DNA from: Lates calcarifer
Taxonomy: Eukaryota; Chordata; Actinopteri; Centropomidae
Length of the DNA stretch: 64,000 nucleotides
Direction: 5' to 3'
Assembly (NCBI RefSeq): GCF_001640805.2
Contig: NC_066853.1
Location: 26,490,378 to 26,554,377, forward strand
Shown here: positions 38,301 to 44,546 of the stretch, piece after piece
Numbering within the stretch: the stretch's first letter is position 1
How the letters are laid out: the number at the start of each line of letters is the position of its first letter
Position numbers and translations under genes: made by a program
The notes under the pieces: model-generated
What the model was told of the DNA's origin: nothing
The model's input: the letters and a program-made list of their open reading frames with translations, nothing else
Databases searched by the model: none

Positions 38301-41300
38301 AGCTATAAAAGTACAGAGATCTTGCAAGCAGAAACGCAGGAGATTTAACAAGACCTCTACAAAAAGAAAGGTATGTGTTCAGTTCTGCTGCTGAGGCAGG
38401 TCAGCAGGTTTGCTTTTTCTCATCACTATGAGCTCACTTTGGTGTATTATTTCTCACCCTTGGTAAACTTGTGTTGCTTGTGTTTTTCCTTGTTCTGTAA
38501 TATCATAATTTTATTCATTGATTTAATGACTGTCACACATAAAAGCACAAAATGCTTTGTACCATAAGTGAAAGCAGTAAATGTTCACACAGGTCACTGC
38601 TATGATCTCCTTTTGGTATTTAGTCTGTACTCTCTGTGTTACACATGGACACACACCGTGAATGTTAGTCACATCATCATATTTTACACCCTGCATTAAC
38701 ACTCTGAAAATTGCAGGGTATAGAGGAGTCTCGGCATTACAGTATGCTACAGTTATTCTAAGGGTAGTGTAGAAATTTTGCAATGGGATTAAACCTGCCT
38801 GTCAACATGTTGAAAAAAAAAAGTTTGGATATAAAAGGAAGTTTTGAAATATGGCCAGAAATATTTCAAACTTAGGCCTTCAGCCTGCCAGTGTTAATGC
38901 AGATCTTTTGTTGGACTTGCAGAGAGTCAAAGAGCAGAAACCGTGCTCCTTGGGACTCTACTGTTCTGTGTGTGGAAAGGAACTACTTCCTGTGGCACAT
39001 GGTAATTTCTGAGAATCCCTGTTGTTTTTTTTCATTTATTCACCACATCTAAATAATACCATTACTCAAAGTGACTGCTCTCCATTGTGGCATTGATTTA
39101 ACTTTCACCATGACTTGATTTTTCAGGCGTGTTACGACGTGCGGTTTGTGAATTTGAACATCTAACTTGTCTGAGAAATGACAGATGTCATCCTGCAGCA
39201 GTGACCCACCACTGCCAGTGTACAACACATCAGCCATCAGTTTCAGACAACTCAGGCTCACTCCTGCTGGTCCAAAGTCTCACATCACTTAAGGCCCTAA
39301 GGACTGCTCTGCAAACCTACTGTGATAAGAGATTAACAGGTTGGTTGATAGCTAGGTTGATTAGACCAGTCTTGTAATGCCAGAAAAGTTATTACATGTT
39401 ATTTGTTTTTCATGAAAAATGAAATGCCAGCACACAACACAGTGATCATCTGAGACTGATATGTTTTTGACCACCTCATTAATCTATGGTACAAGGCTCT
39501 AAAAGATTGCAGCTACATCCTAAATGACATCATGATCCTACTTTTGTTAATTATATTCTATCTCAAATAGACCTTTATTTTAGTACCAATAAGGAACCCC
39601 CTGTCTGTACAAGGTGGAAGGGATTTAAAGCCTTTGTGTGAGGCCAGATCATTTATTATACCAGCTTTAGAACTCAATAATTTATCAGTGAAGATTTTTG
39701 TAAAACTAGAGCAATACAACTCTACAAGATTAAAACAATCACATTATGAATATGTGAAAAACCAGGGAAATTACTTGCATGGCAGATTTTTTTTTGTTTG
39801 TTTTTACAATATTCAGACTCCTAATTGGCATTAGGAATCCCACAGACCAATCAATATTTAATGTGTGTGTGTTTAATTTTTGTGAAAATACTGGCTTTAA
39901 GATTAGAAAAAAGACTCCCCTCTTTGACAGGTATGAACCAAAGAGGATTTATCATGAAGTTTTTCATAATATTAGACAAGTAATAAATATAATCCATTTT
40001 CATGGACATGGTCTGCAGTCGAGTAGTTAAAAAAATCCCCTTTCCTAACCACATATTCTTGAGCTCGGTGGAAAACACCATGAGGTCAAGGAAAGATGCG
40101 AAAGAGAACTGATAAGGAATTAGAAAAAGAGAACTGCGGTGTTTAGAGAATCTGACTGCAGTTACACTGGGTGGGTTCTTTTTAAACCAGCTTTATTTAT
40201 AACACATGGAAGACACACAGTGACAGACTCAGTACAATTCAGTTCAATACAATACAATATACACAATACACACAATATACAATTCAGTAGGGTTTCCTGT
40301 CCAACACTAATAATATAATAACATGAAAGGAATGTACAAGTTGTAAAAGTTGAGCCATTAAAATAACGCTAAAAAGGAATTGTGCAACGGGTCCAGACTA
40401 CCATATTCAGACAGAAATATGTAGTTTCTTTACTTTTTTAATGCGGTTTTTAGGCAGAGAAATTTTTTTTTTAGAGGGGAAAGGAAGAAGTTTTGGATCA
40501 TGTCACAAACATAAAACAGGTGCTCTGTTGCGTTTACATGTACATGGATCTGCCGCAATGATGTGTCGCTTCAAACACTGCCGCTGCAAGGAATTTCCTT
40601 TCATAAAGGAAGGTCCAGTGTATCCTTTGCTAAATGAGATAGGAAGCACTGAAGCTCCATTCCTCAACATTTAGAGAATTGCACCAGCTCTTATCATGGC
40701 TACTACTGAGATACTTCTGGGTCATTTCATTCATTTAGAACCTTCCTAAGCAAAAAGGACTAATGTACCGCAGCCTCGGTCTTGAATCCAGAGCCAGGGG
40801 CAGAGGCAGGGCACAGGCAGGGAAACACAAGGGGCTGGAGACACAGGGAAACAAGGGTCAGGAGGTCGAACACACACACACTAGAAACTTTCACTAGAAA
40901 TACTTTTCACCAGAGACAAAGTTGGTCTTGGTAGTTCCCACTATGGAAGAGCAGACTATCTGGTGAGGAGTGGAGGAAGGGCCAGGGTACTTACACTGCT
41001 GCTAAAGAGGTGATGTGATACAGGTGTACCAGAACTCCACAGGCTGCGCCCTGCCTCTGCCAACAAGAACACAGAGAGGAGATACAGACAAGAAACACTA
41101 GGAAACCTGCGAGTCACAGCCAGGCCTGTGACAGTGCTTTCCCAGTGTAAATTCCAGTGTTTTAAAAATAAAGTTTATCATTCAAATGAACATATTACAT
41201 GTCTACCTTTTATGGCACTTTTTTAAAAATTCAATTAAGTGACCTGTTTTCCCACTGCCTCTCATTCATGCAGCATATAATGCCATCTGGAATGCTGAGG

Positions 41301-41884
41301 AGTGCTCTGTTACCAGATTTCTGCAGTGCAAAGGGTGTTTGTCTCAAAGCCCTGTTCTGTCTACAGATTTAGTTGCAGCAGAGATCCACTTCCCTCAAGA
41401 CTTGGCTCAAGATCAGGTAAAACTCACAAATGTGAGTAATTGTGAAAGTGTGTATATGCTCAGTGTGCACATACTGTAATGAAGAGATTGTGCTTCCTCA
41501 ATTATCACTTTATACTTTCAAATTATCTTACAAAACTCCTCTAGTTCAGAAATTTGTGGCTTGTCACGGGATTCGTGCACTGCATGTATTTAGTTTCAAA
41601 AGTCAAACACTGAGCTGGGAGGCGATTTTGTTTATTGTTAATAATTTTTAGAATGCTAGATCAGAGTGTTATCATACATTCCAGTAACCCTAAATTATGT
41701 CAGTTTTTTTTATTTGACACTTTACAAATGCAAAACATTTTACAACACTGGAATATTTATAAAAGAGGGAAATGAAACCAGAAGCTTCTGTTTAAGTTTA
41801 TAACAAATATTTCAGAACCTTGTCAGAAGAAAGTGGCTGCACTTGGTGGTTCCTGCTGTGAGGGAAAATAATGTTTATTTCTGA
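4558..41884 (+). CDS. brip1: brip1 (FANCJ) DEAH helicase, 20 coding exons, 5' end missing
   Basis: This is the Fanconi anaemia group J helicase, a nuclear ATP-dependent 5'-to-3' DNA helicase of the XPD-like iron-sulfur family that acts in interstrand crosslink repair, homologous recombination, G-quadruplex unwinding and the replication checkpoint. Joined exons: 4558-4830, 8370-8591, 8763-8962, 9055-9187, 11226-11380, 11486-11663, 11910-12050, 12895-13056, 21677-21833, 22064-22185, 31545-31657, 31752-31834, 31978-32220, 33272-33967, 37263-37766, 38303-38370, 38923-39001, 39127-39339, 41274-41416, 41816-41884. They sum to 3954 nt, 1317 residues plus stop, with every phase consistent. The product lacks about the first 200 residues (start codon, Q motif, Walker A), which must lie upstream. 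With them the protein would be roughly 1500 residues against 1249 in human, the difference being a C-terminal extension. Identity is very sure through exon 14; the last six exons are inferred from frame and splice signals. Confidence 0.96.
7556..7608. repeat. imperfect inverted repeat (hairpin)
   Basis: AGCTTTGTCAAGTCA (7556-7570) pairs with TGACTTGATTTGACAAAGCT (7589-7608) around an 18 nt loop, with a 5 nt bulge in the right arm. Likely the remnant of a small inverted-repeat element. Confidence 0.7.
7985..8290. repeat. dispersed teleost repeat, DNA-transposon-like
   Basis: The stretch with ACTAAGTACACCCTATGATT near its left end and GTTGAGGTCTGGACTTTGAC near 8208 closely follows a high-copy repeat that I recognise from many fish genomes. 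An open frame across it (8127-8324) is not a gene. Family name uncertain. Confidence 0.65.
8370..8591 (+). CDS. brip1: brip1 window exon 2 (human exon 8): last two Fe-S cysteines
   Basis: The exon is 222 nt, exactly the length of human exon 8, and phase 0 at both ends. It starts AKSC, whose cysteine (8379-8381) aligns with human C310. [11 protein letters not shown] supplies the fourth ligand: the cysteine at 8499-8501 aligns with C350, and an extra one lies two residues before it. The exon ends with [11 protein letters not shown] and IRES, conserved in the family. The donor is GTGAGT. The ATG at 8355, just before the exon, is intronic. Confidence 0.96.
8763..8962 (+). CDS. brip1: brip1 window exon 3 (human exon 9): DEAH box
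   Basis: The exon is 200 nt, identical in length to human exon 9, and runs from phase 0 to phase 2. It carries the Walker B/DEAH motif [16 protein letters not shown], with the DEAH codons at 8799-8810. The next stretch, [19 protein letters not shown], follows the human protein closely. Acceptor is TTCACCAG and donor GTCAGT. Confidence 0.96.
9055..9187 (+). CDS. brip1: brip1 window exon 4 (human exon 10)
   Basis: The exon is 133 nt, identical in length to human exon 10, and restores phase 0. It encodes [19 protein letters not shown] and then [18 protein letters not shown], in the helicase insert between motifs II and III. The donor is GTACAC, weaker than its neighbours. Confidence 0.93.
9349..9640. 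repeat. MITE-like dispersed repeat
   Basis: Starts AAAGGTGCTATATGTAAG and ends near TTTGGCTCCTTTAAG, whose reverse complement resembles the start. It contains GCTAGCTGGTTAGCATGCTA. This layout matches a common spiny-rayed fish MITE family. Confidence 0.55.
10020..11045 (+). mobile_element. decayed Tc1-type transposon, near full length
   Basis: The order of segments follows a well-known teleost Tc1-like family: a 5' end with GGTCAGGAGCTTGAGTTAAT (near 10128), an N-terminal region with GAAACTGCTGAACTCTTGGG, a block with AACTTGGCAT-type divergence, GACCATGTTCATCCCTTTAT (near 10679), and an end reading AGTATAGTGTTCCTATTAAA. The frame is broken many times and an A-rich insertion lies at 10241-10273. 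About 170 bp of the central catalytic region are missing between 10560 and 10640. The open frame 10645-10908 is a fragment of this transposase. Confidence 0.8.
11226..11380 (+). CDS. brip1: brip1 window exon 5 (human exon 11)
   Basis: The exon is 155 nt, the human length, and runs from phase 0 to phase 2. The first half is an acidic, poorly conserved stretch ([13 protein letters not shown]). The second half is conserved: [20 protein letters not shown] followed by FLYKDN, matching the human segment that ends MVLDYLF. Acceptor TATCACAG, donor GTCAGA. Confidence 0.93.
11486..11663 (+). CDS. brip1: brip1 window exon 6 (human exon 12)
   Basis: The exon is 178 nt, four codons longer than human exon 12, and runs from phase 2 to phase 0. 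It begins with the conserved [18 protein letters not shown] and ends [10 protein letters not shown]. The extra residues sit in the loop around [13 protein letters not shown], which is variable in the family. Only 105 bp of intron separate it from the previous exon. Donor GTAAGA. Confidence 0.94.
11910..12050 (+). CDS. brip1: brip1 window exon 7 (human exon 13): motif III
   Basis: The exon is 141 nt, the human length, phase 0 at both ends. It carries helicase motif III as TSGTLSPM (11952-11975), then [20 protein letters not shown], close to human. Acceptor CTCCCAG, donor GTCAGT. Confidence 0.95.
12051..12894 (+). other. brip1: brip1 intron between window exons 7 and 8
   Basis: An 844 bp intron. 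The last 250 bp are open in the exon 8 frame by chance. No repeat that I can name; AAAGGTGACATTGAACATTT near 12651 resembles the end of a fish MITE. Confidence 0.8.
12895..13056 (+). CDS. brip1: brip1 window exon 8 (human exon 14): motif IV
   Basis: The exon is 162 nt, the human length, phase 0 at both ends. It encodes [20 protein letters not shown], then the conserved [14 protein letters not shown] and motif IV region [10 protein letters not shown]. It lies inside a 230-codon open frame (12646-13338), because both flanking introns happen to have no stop in this frame. Exon ends are fixed by homology, the acceptor ATACAG and the donor GTAAAT. Confidence 0.95.
14560..15060. promoter_or_regulatory. 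candidate conserved non-coding element in brip1 intron
   Basis: A unique, GC-richer stretch with no good ORF and no repeat that I recognise, including CATAAATATTTAATCTGCAG near 14827 and GGTATTAATTGGAGCCCATG near 14891. These look like sequence under constraint, but composition is the only evidence. Confidence 0.2.
15397..15420. repeat. (CA)12 microsatellite
   Basis: An uninterrupted CA tract preceded by a short TC tract. Confidence 0.95.
17140..17480. promoter_or_regulatory. candidate conserved non-coding element
   Basis: Unique GC-richer sequence in an AT-rich intron, with CATTAATGCCGTCGCCTCCA near 17343 and several CpG dinucleotides. Overlapping short ORFs on both strands are not convincing as genes. 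Possible enhancer, on composition only. Confidence 0.2.
18400..19186 (-). mobile_element. truncated Tc1/mariner transposon with transposase N-terminus
   Basis: The element reads on the minus strand. Its 5' end (CAGTTAAGGACAAAATTATT, ending at 19186 and flanked by TA) is followed about 250 bp later by a transposase start at 18933. The first 69 codons are open and encode the paired-type helix-turn-helix: [20 protein letters not shown], then [20 protein letters not shown]. After a stop and frameshifts, similarity continues ([20 protein letters not shown] near 18640-18700, then a RPRKTPLL segment near 18570). The catalytic DDE part and the far terminal repeat are gone. Confidence 0.85.
19265..19420 (+). 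repeat. dispersed teleost repeat, copy 1
   Basis: Contains CTGCTTATCCCCTGAGGATT, GATGAGAGGCGGGTTGCACC and TCTATCACAGGGCTCACATA. It is a diverged copy of the sequence at 21183-21310, a repeat that is very abundant in fish. Confidence 0.75.
19652..19673. repeat. C22 homopolymer
   Basis: An uninterrupted run of 22 C on the + strand, G on the other. It could form i-motif or G-quadruplex structures. Overlapping minus-strand frames with a poly-glycine run are artefacts. Confidence 0.9.
20990..21180. repeat. MITE-like dispersed repeat
   Basis: Contains AAGTATTTGGACAGTTACAC and a following AAATGA/GAAT-rich stretch typical of a non-autonomous Tc1-like family common in teleosts. Confidence 0.55.
21183..21310 (+). 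repeat. dispersed teleost repeat, copy 2
   Basis: Starts CCATCCATCCATTATCTATA and runs through GTGGGGGTGCTGGAGCCTAT, GAGAGGCGGGGTACAGCCTG and CCATCGCAGGGCC. It matches copy 1 at 19265 over most of its length. Confidence 0.8.
21677..21833 (+). CDS. brip1: brip1 window exon 9 (human exon 15)
   Basis: The exon is 157 nt, one codon shorter than human exon 15, and runs from phase 0 to phase 1. It encodes [19 protein letters not shown] and later the conserved [14 protein letters not shown], in the second RecA domain. It follows an 8.6 kb intron. Acceptor TGATCAG, donor GTCAGA. Confidence 0.95.
22064..22185 (+). CDS. brip1: brip1 window exon 10 (human exon 16): motif V
   Basis: The exon is 122 nt, the human length, and runs from phase 1 to phase 0. 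It carries motif V as [20 protein letters not shown] followed by [13 protein letters not shown], almost invariant in FANCJ. Acceptor TTATAG, donor GTAAGT. Confidence 0.96.
22795..22985 (+). repeat. dispersed teleost repeat, downstream part
   Basis: Carries GTCTTTGGACTGCGGGAGGA and TCTTGCTGTGAGGCGACAGT then GCTAACCACTGCATCACCAT. It is the 3' portion of the family whose 5' portion is at 19265 and 21183, and matches 36675-36865. Confidence 0.8.
25063..25088. repeat. perfect 10 bp hairpin
   Basis: ATACAGATGT and ACATCTGTAT are exact reverse complements around the 6 nt loop GGCTAT. Small enough to arise by chance or by template switching. Confidence 0.7.
26255..26600. repeat. dispersed teleost repeat
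   Basis: Contains GGGGCCAAGAACAGTGCCCT followed by GAGGGACACCACATC and later CAATGGTAACAAAGG. This is a diverged copy of a sequence that I recognise as highly repeated in percomorph fish; family name not certain. Confidence 0.55.
28190..28670 (+). mobile_element. internally deleted Tc1-type transposon, same family as 10020-11045
   Basis: The left part (GAAACTGCTGATCTCCTGAT, CAGTTTCTAGAGTTCACTCA) and the right part (GACAAAGCAAAAGTAATCTC, CCAGTCACCAGATCTGAATC) match the other copy. The join at about 28395 skips some 330 bp present between 10425 and 10755. The right part still encodes the motif [12 protein letters not shown]. Both open frames in it (28193-28393, 28396-28626) are transposase fragments. 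Confidence 0.82.
29049..29086. repeat. (AC)19 microsatellite
   Basis: An uninterrupted dinucleotide repeat of 38 bp; a good polymorphic marker candidate. Confidence 0.97.
31330..31430. repeat. dispersed teleost repeat fragment
   Basis: ATCTTAAGAACACCTTGAAG then GGAATTTATTCAAATTTGCT and CACTTAGACTCAAGAATGAA follow a very common fish repeat. It stops about 115 bp before exon 11. Confidence 0.6.
31545..31657 (+). CDS. brip1: brip1 window exon 11 (human exon 17): first part of motif VI
   Basis: The exon is 113 nt, the human length, and runs from phase 0 to phase 2. It encodes [20 protein letters not shown], then [16 protein letters not shown], the first half of motif VI. It follows the largest intron of the window, 9.4 kb. 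Acceptor TTTCAG, donor GTATAT. Confidence 0.95.
31752..31834 (+). CDS. brip1: brip1 window exon 12 (human exon 18): end of motif VI
   Basis: The exon is 83 nt, the human length, and runs from phase 2 to phase 1. It completes motif VI with [19 protein letters not shown]. The next residues, GNNPNKYIT, differ slightly from human RNNPSRYIS. The introns on each side are very short, 94 and 143 bp. Confidence 0.95.
31978..32220 (+). CDS. brip1: brip1 window exon 13 (human exon 19): end of helicase core
   Basis: The exon is 243 nt against 330 in human, phase 1 to phase 1. It opens [20 protein letters not shown], closely matching human, then turns into a Ser/Gln-rich, probably disordered tail. The donor GTGAGA at 32221 is chosen over reading on, because the open frame beyond it runs into an AT microsatellite at 32270 and because the next exon then fits in phase 1. 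Confidence 0.9.
32221..33271 (+). other. brip1: brip1 intron between window exons 13 and 14
   Basis: A 1.05 kb intron. Apart from the microsatellite near its start and a short C-rich patch at 32886-32898, I see nothing in it. Confidence 0.85.
32270..32392. repeat. compound (TA)n / (TCTA)n / (TG)n microsatellite
   Basis: ATCTATAT units, then TATG/TGTG units, then about 30 TA repeats (32324-32384). It begins 50 bp after the donor of exon 13, and the open frame through it (poly Ile-Tyr) is not coding. Confidence 0.95.
33272..33967 (+). CDS. brip1: brip1 window exon 14 (matches human terminal exon 20)
   Basis: The exon is 696 nt, starting in phase 1 after acceptor GATGCAG. It encodes an acidic, Ser/Glu-rich disordered tail. 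Near residue 115 of the exon it contains [12 protein letters not shown], matching the human segment whose threonine 1133 is phosphorylated for TopBP1 binding. No Ser-x-x-Phe occurs, so the human BRCA1-binding motif around S990 is not kept. In human this exon ends the protein. Here it ends ...[10 protein letters not shown] at a consensus donor GTAACT, and reading through gives one more residue and then TAA at 33973-33975, a possible short isoform. Confidence 0.92.
34151..34156 (+). promoter_or_regulatory. brip1: possible poly(A) signal for a short brip1 isoform
   Basis: AATAAA about 175 nt after the read-through stop of exon 14. It would allow a transcript that ends like human BRIP1 in this exon. 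Context-only evidence. Confidence 0.25.
34825..35190. repeat. dispersed percomorph repeat
   Basis: Contains CATCCTCTGTCCTTAGACTG, AGAAACCTCAGGAAGAGCAA and CAGAGGGAGGATCACTCTTC. This ordered set of words is characteristic of a high-copy repeat of spiny-rayed fishes. Confidence 0.7.
35360..35665. repeat. non-autonomous Tc1-like repeat
   Basis: The interior has GGGTAGACCAAAGTATTAGA and the right end AAGGTGTACCTAATGAACTG, which is the terminal sequence of the same Tc1 family found at 10020 and 28190. Confidence 0.65.
36675..36865 (+). repeat. dispersed teleost repeat, another copy
   Basis: CACTCACATTCACACCCACA, GTCTTTGGACTGTGGGAGGA and GGTTCGAACCC belong to the family also seen at 22795-22985. 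GGTTCGAACCC looks like a tRNA B box but no tRNA can be folded around it. Confidence 0.8.
37263..37766 (+). CDS. brip1: brip1 window exon 15: C-terminal extension, basic linker (no human counterpart)
   Basis: The exon is 504 nt, an open frame entered in phase 1, exactly what exon 14 requires, after acceptor TTGACAG and ended by the strong donor GTAAGT. The product is rich in Arg, Ser and Gln in its first half ([25 protein letters not shown]) and has [20 protein letters not shown] further on, with two TP sites. It looks disordered and has no recognisable fold. Assignment to brip1 rests on phase, frame length, splice quality and its place between two better-supported exons. Confidence 0.75.
37767..38922 (+). 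other. brip1: short brip1 introns around window exon 16
   Basis: Two introns of 536 and 552 bp on either side of exon 16 (38303-38370). AT-rich with nothing recognisable. Confidence 0.65.
38303..38370 (+). CDS. brip1: brip1 window exon 16: basic NLS-like cluster
   Basis: The exon is 68 nt, phase 1 to phase 0, between acceptor ATCAAG and donor GTATGT. The product is [20 protein letters not shown] followed by KRK, a dense basic cluster of the kind seen in nuclear localisation signals. Too short to identify alone; accepted because it bridges the phases of exons 15 and 17. Confidence 0.65.
38923..39001 (+). CDS. brip1: brip1 window exon 17: first CxxC of the extension domain
   Basis: The exon is 79 nt, phase 0 to phase 1, after acceptor CTTGCAG and before donor GTAATT. 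It encodes [20 protein letters not shown]. The CSVC pair (38962-38973) followed by G-K-E-L looks like the first half of a zinc-binding site. Confidence 0.68.
39127..39339 (+). CDS. brip1: brip1 window exon 18: cysteine/histidine-rich region
   Basis: The exon is 213 nt, phase 1 to phase 1, after acceptor TTTTCAG and before GTTGGT. The product has further possible metal ligands ([18 protein letters not shown], then THHCQCTTH), then a leucine-rich helical-looking stretch [20 protein letters not shown] ending CDKRLT. Entry frame agrees with exon 17 and exit frame with exon 19. Confidence 0.68.
39340..41273 (+). other. brip1: brip1 intron between window exons 18 and 19
   Basis: A 1.9 kb intron. 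The first part is AT-rich and unique. The second part, about 40060-41135, looks like inserted repeat sequence, including the stretch at 40790-41135. Confidence 0.65.
40790..41135. repeat. likely dispersed repeat insertion
   Basis: A GC- and purine-richer block (CAGGGGCAGAGGCAGGGCAC to AGCCAGGCCTGTGACAG) sharply different from its surroundings, resembling interspersed sequence of teleosts. No terminal repeats seen and no family assigned. Confidence 0.4.
41274..41416 (+). CDS. brip1: brip1 window exon 19: second CxxC of the extension domain
   Basis: The exon is 143 nt, phase 1 to phase 0, after acceptor TCATGCAG and before GTAAAA. It encodes [20 protein letters not shown] with the pair CKGC at 41327-41338, then [20 protein letters not shown]. 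The order CxxC, about 98 residues, then CxxC with an aromatic residue upstream recalls zinc beta-tent folds (Yippee, Mis18, cereblon CULT); this is an inference from the pattern only. Confidence 0.68.
41816..41884 (+). CDS. brip1: brip1 window exon 20: terminal exon with stop
   Basis: The exon is 69 nt, entered in phase 0 after acceptor AATATTTCAG, and reads [20 protein letters not shown] then YF and TGA at 41882-41884. A beta-strand-like hydrophobic run (WLHLVVPAV) is a natural end for the zinc-binding domain. The alternative is failure to splice exon 19, which gives 20 extra codons before TAA at 41478. A poly(A) signal lies 265 nt downstream of the stop used here. Confidence 0.6.
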   Translation, partial: NLVRRKWLHLVVPAVRENNVYF

Positions 41885-42148
41885 CAACATCACCTAAAAC
41901 TGTGTTTAAAATAACAGTGCATGCTCTGTGATGTGTCAGGGTTTTTGTAGCTAAAACTTGTTTTGATAAGTATCACCAAAGTTAGGTTTGTATCAGTTAG
42001 TCTGTTTTACCACCCTCATACTAAGACCTGTGCTCTGCTAGCTTTGAGTTCAATCTACATTTGATCCTTTCATGGGAGACCATGAAGGATGTAGCTGCAA
42101 TCTTTTAGAGAACATTAACCTGTTCTGAACACATCAATACATTAGATA

Positions 42149-42154
42149 AATAAA
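42149..42154 (+). promoter_or_regulatory. brip1: candidate brip1 poly(A) signal AATAAA
   Basis: The canonical hexamer lies 265 nt after the proposed stop codon. The sequence between is unique and free of long repeats, as expected for a short 3' untranslated region. AATAAA is common by chance in AT-rich DNA, so confidence is moderate. Confidence 0.45.
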
Positions 42155-42224
42155 TCATATTATGGCAAGCTGGCAGTATTCATATTAAAATGACCATTTG
42201 GTGTGAATGTAGTACCTTACTACT

Positions 42225-42440
42225 TGTACTCACAGTAGACACTTTATTAGTTATACCTGTATTGATGCAAGTGGCTAAAGCATGTAAACATGGTTCAGAG
42301 TTTCACCGAGTGTATTATCCATTGCTGAAATGATGTAAGTAGTCATTTAAGCAACCTTGAGTGTGGCACCAGTTTTGGCATCCCAGACACACCTGAGCTC
42401 CTGGGATGTTTGCACACTGTAGCATTGCAAAGTTACTCCA
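42225..42440. repeat. Tc1-family fragment
   Basis: Begins AGTAGACACTTTATTAGTTA, matching the terminal sequence of the Tc1 family at 10020-11045, followed by a diverged stretch containing CACCTGAGCTCCTGGGATGT. Confidence 0.5.
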
Positions 42441-44546
42441 CCACATGCCACAGCAGTAAACGAAAGGGGTGAGTGGAGAGGATAGCATGATTCACCTACT
42501 TTGAAAAACTCCTTTTCTAAAGTTTACCTGTTTCAGCACTTATTCTCCTTAAATGATAAGACTTACTCACTTATTTTCTGTACTATCAACAAATCCCATG
42601 AAAGGACCAAACCAACACTGTGTCACTCTGTCTCTCAATACTTTCTTTATTTGGCTCTCAGACTAGAAGTAGCAATAGTTTTTGGACAACAATGGAGCTT
42701 TATGGCACAGAGGAATAAAGTATATAAGGCTTTGGATACACACACTGTACCTGTAATAGGATCAAGTCATTGTTGGTTTTTGTTGACAGTAAGAAGACTA
42801 TGTAATTTTGTTCTTTAAAACGGGGGAAAGTCTGCCAGTGAAGGTAGATGATAACTAATTCTCAGTTGTACTATGCACAGTTTCCAAGAGGGTGTTTAAA
42901 ACTCAAAGTTGCTGTGAAGTTGAAGAAAGCTTTGTTGAGCACTTCTATTTCCCACAGAAGTGATGAGATACAGCATGTTGTGCAACCAGCGAGACTCAGA
43001 TTTAAACGTGTTTCAAAACTGACAGATGGTGTTCTGAGGTCTGTCTATATAATACTGTTGTGACGGTAGCGTCCTCAATGGTCCATCAAGAAAGACAATG
43101 AAATTAGTCTAGTCTGAGCAGTTGTACCTACATCCTGCAGTTTTACCAGGGTGTGTAGTTTTCTTTTGTTGTTTGTCACTTATACCTCCAGCTTCTACAA
43201 AGAGGACACATGCTGTGCCAGGAGGCATAGTTCAATCAATAACCACTCCTACCCCTCCATAATCTGACTTACAGTAGTAACAGAACAGAGACACAGTACA
43301 AAGTATCACAGCTTTCAGGAGTGCCTTAGCTGTTTTTTTATGGCCTGATTGATTTGTAAATCCTTAAGCTGCTTTTTTAACAATTTGGTTTACAGACAGG
43401 AGATGCCTTTGTGGTATATTTTATCTATTAAAGGCATGTAGCAATGTTTAAAATATAGGCAGTGATTATTTTTTCAGCAGCTTTGGTTGGTTTTTATAAA
43501 TTTGTTACAAAAACGTTTAGTACATTTTCATTAGAAAATCAAATCAATTGTGCCACGTTTAACTTTTGCCATTTAGTTTACAAATGCATTATATAAAGTA
43601 TTTTTAAAAAGCATTTTGCTTAAATATCAGTGCAAACAGATTTATAGGATGAATTCTGATAACATAAGAGATGAGTAGTACAGTATTTATGGTATAAGTT
43701 TATTATTGGATTTTTTTCTTGTTACTGTTCATCAGATAATTAATCCTGGCTCTTTAAAATGTCATTTTTGCACCAGTCAAAATTGTTACAGTTACTAGGG
43801 GGATAGCCAGCAGTAACTGTATAATCCTTTTGTTCCATCAGATTTTTAAATGTAAAGCATTCTTGAGATTATCACTGTGACCTGTCAGATTAAAAAGCTT
43901 AACCCTGATTGACTGGTAAATTTAGGTTAAAACTGTAACTTTACAAACTCTGTGATACTTTCAAATCTGAGTTATTTAGTCATCTTGACACAAACAAATT
44001 GTATATATATATATGTATATTTAATGTAATGCTTGAACAATCAAGACACTGTACTTTTCTGTGAAATTGCTCCACTAAAGATTCATGTACTACATTTCTA
44101 AAAAAGTAGTAGTAGCCGTTTATACACTTAGGTCAAGGTTTATTGTTTTAAAATGCTGAGTTTGACAAATAATTTTTGTCGTAAGCATGTAATGATGCTT
44201 TGACAGTCAAATTGTACTGTGCATCAGGGAAAAGTATGTCACAAATTTTCCCCTAAATATTCCACATTTAAATGTGAAAAGTTGGTGATCCAAGAAAACA
44301 GGTATCACAACAGATTTTTTTTTTTTGTTTGTTTGCTATGAAACATTATTTAAGAAGTCTGGTATGGCATGCTCCCTGCCCAGATCATGATTACTCACTT
44401 ATGTCAGGTCAGGTACTTTATACACATCAGTAAATATCTCCTGCCACAGCTTTCCTTAGCTTTATTAGTTATGCTCATTTATCTTTTTTGCTGTGACAAC
44501 AAAATAGTAAAATATGTAGACATTGCTGTGCACCAAGACCAGATCT

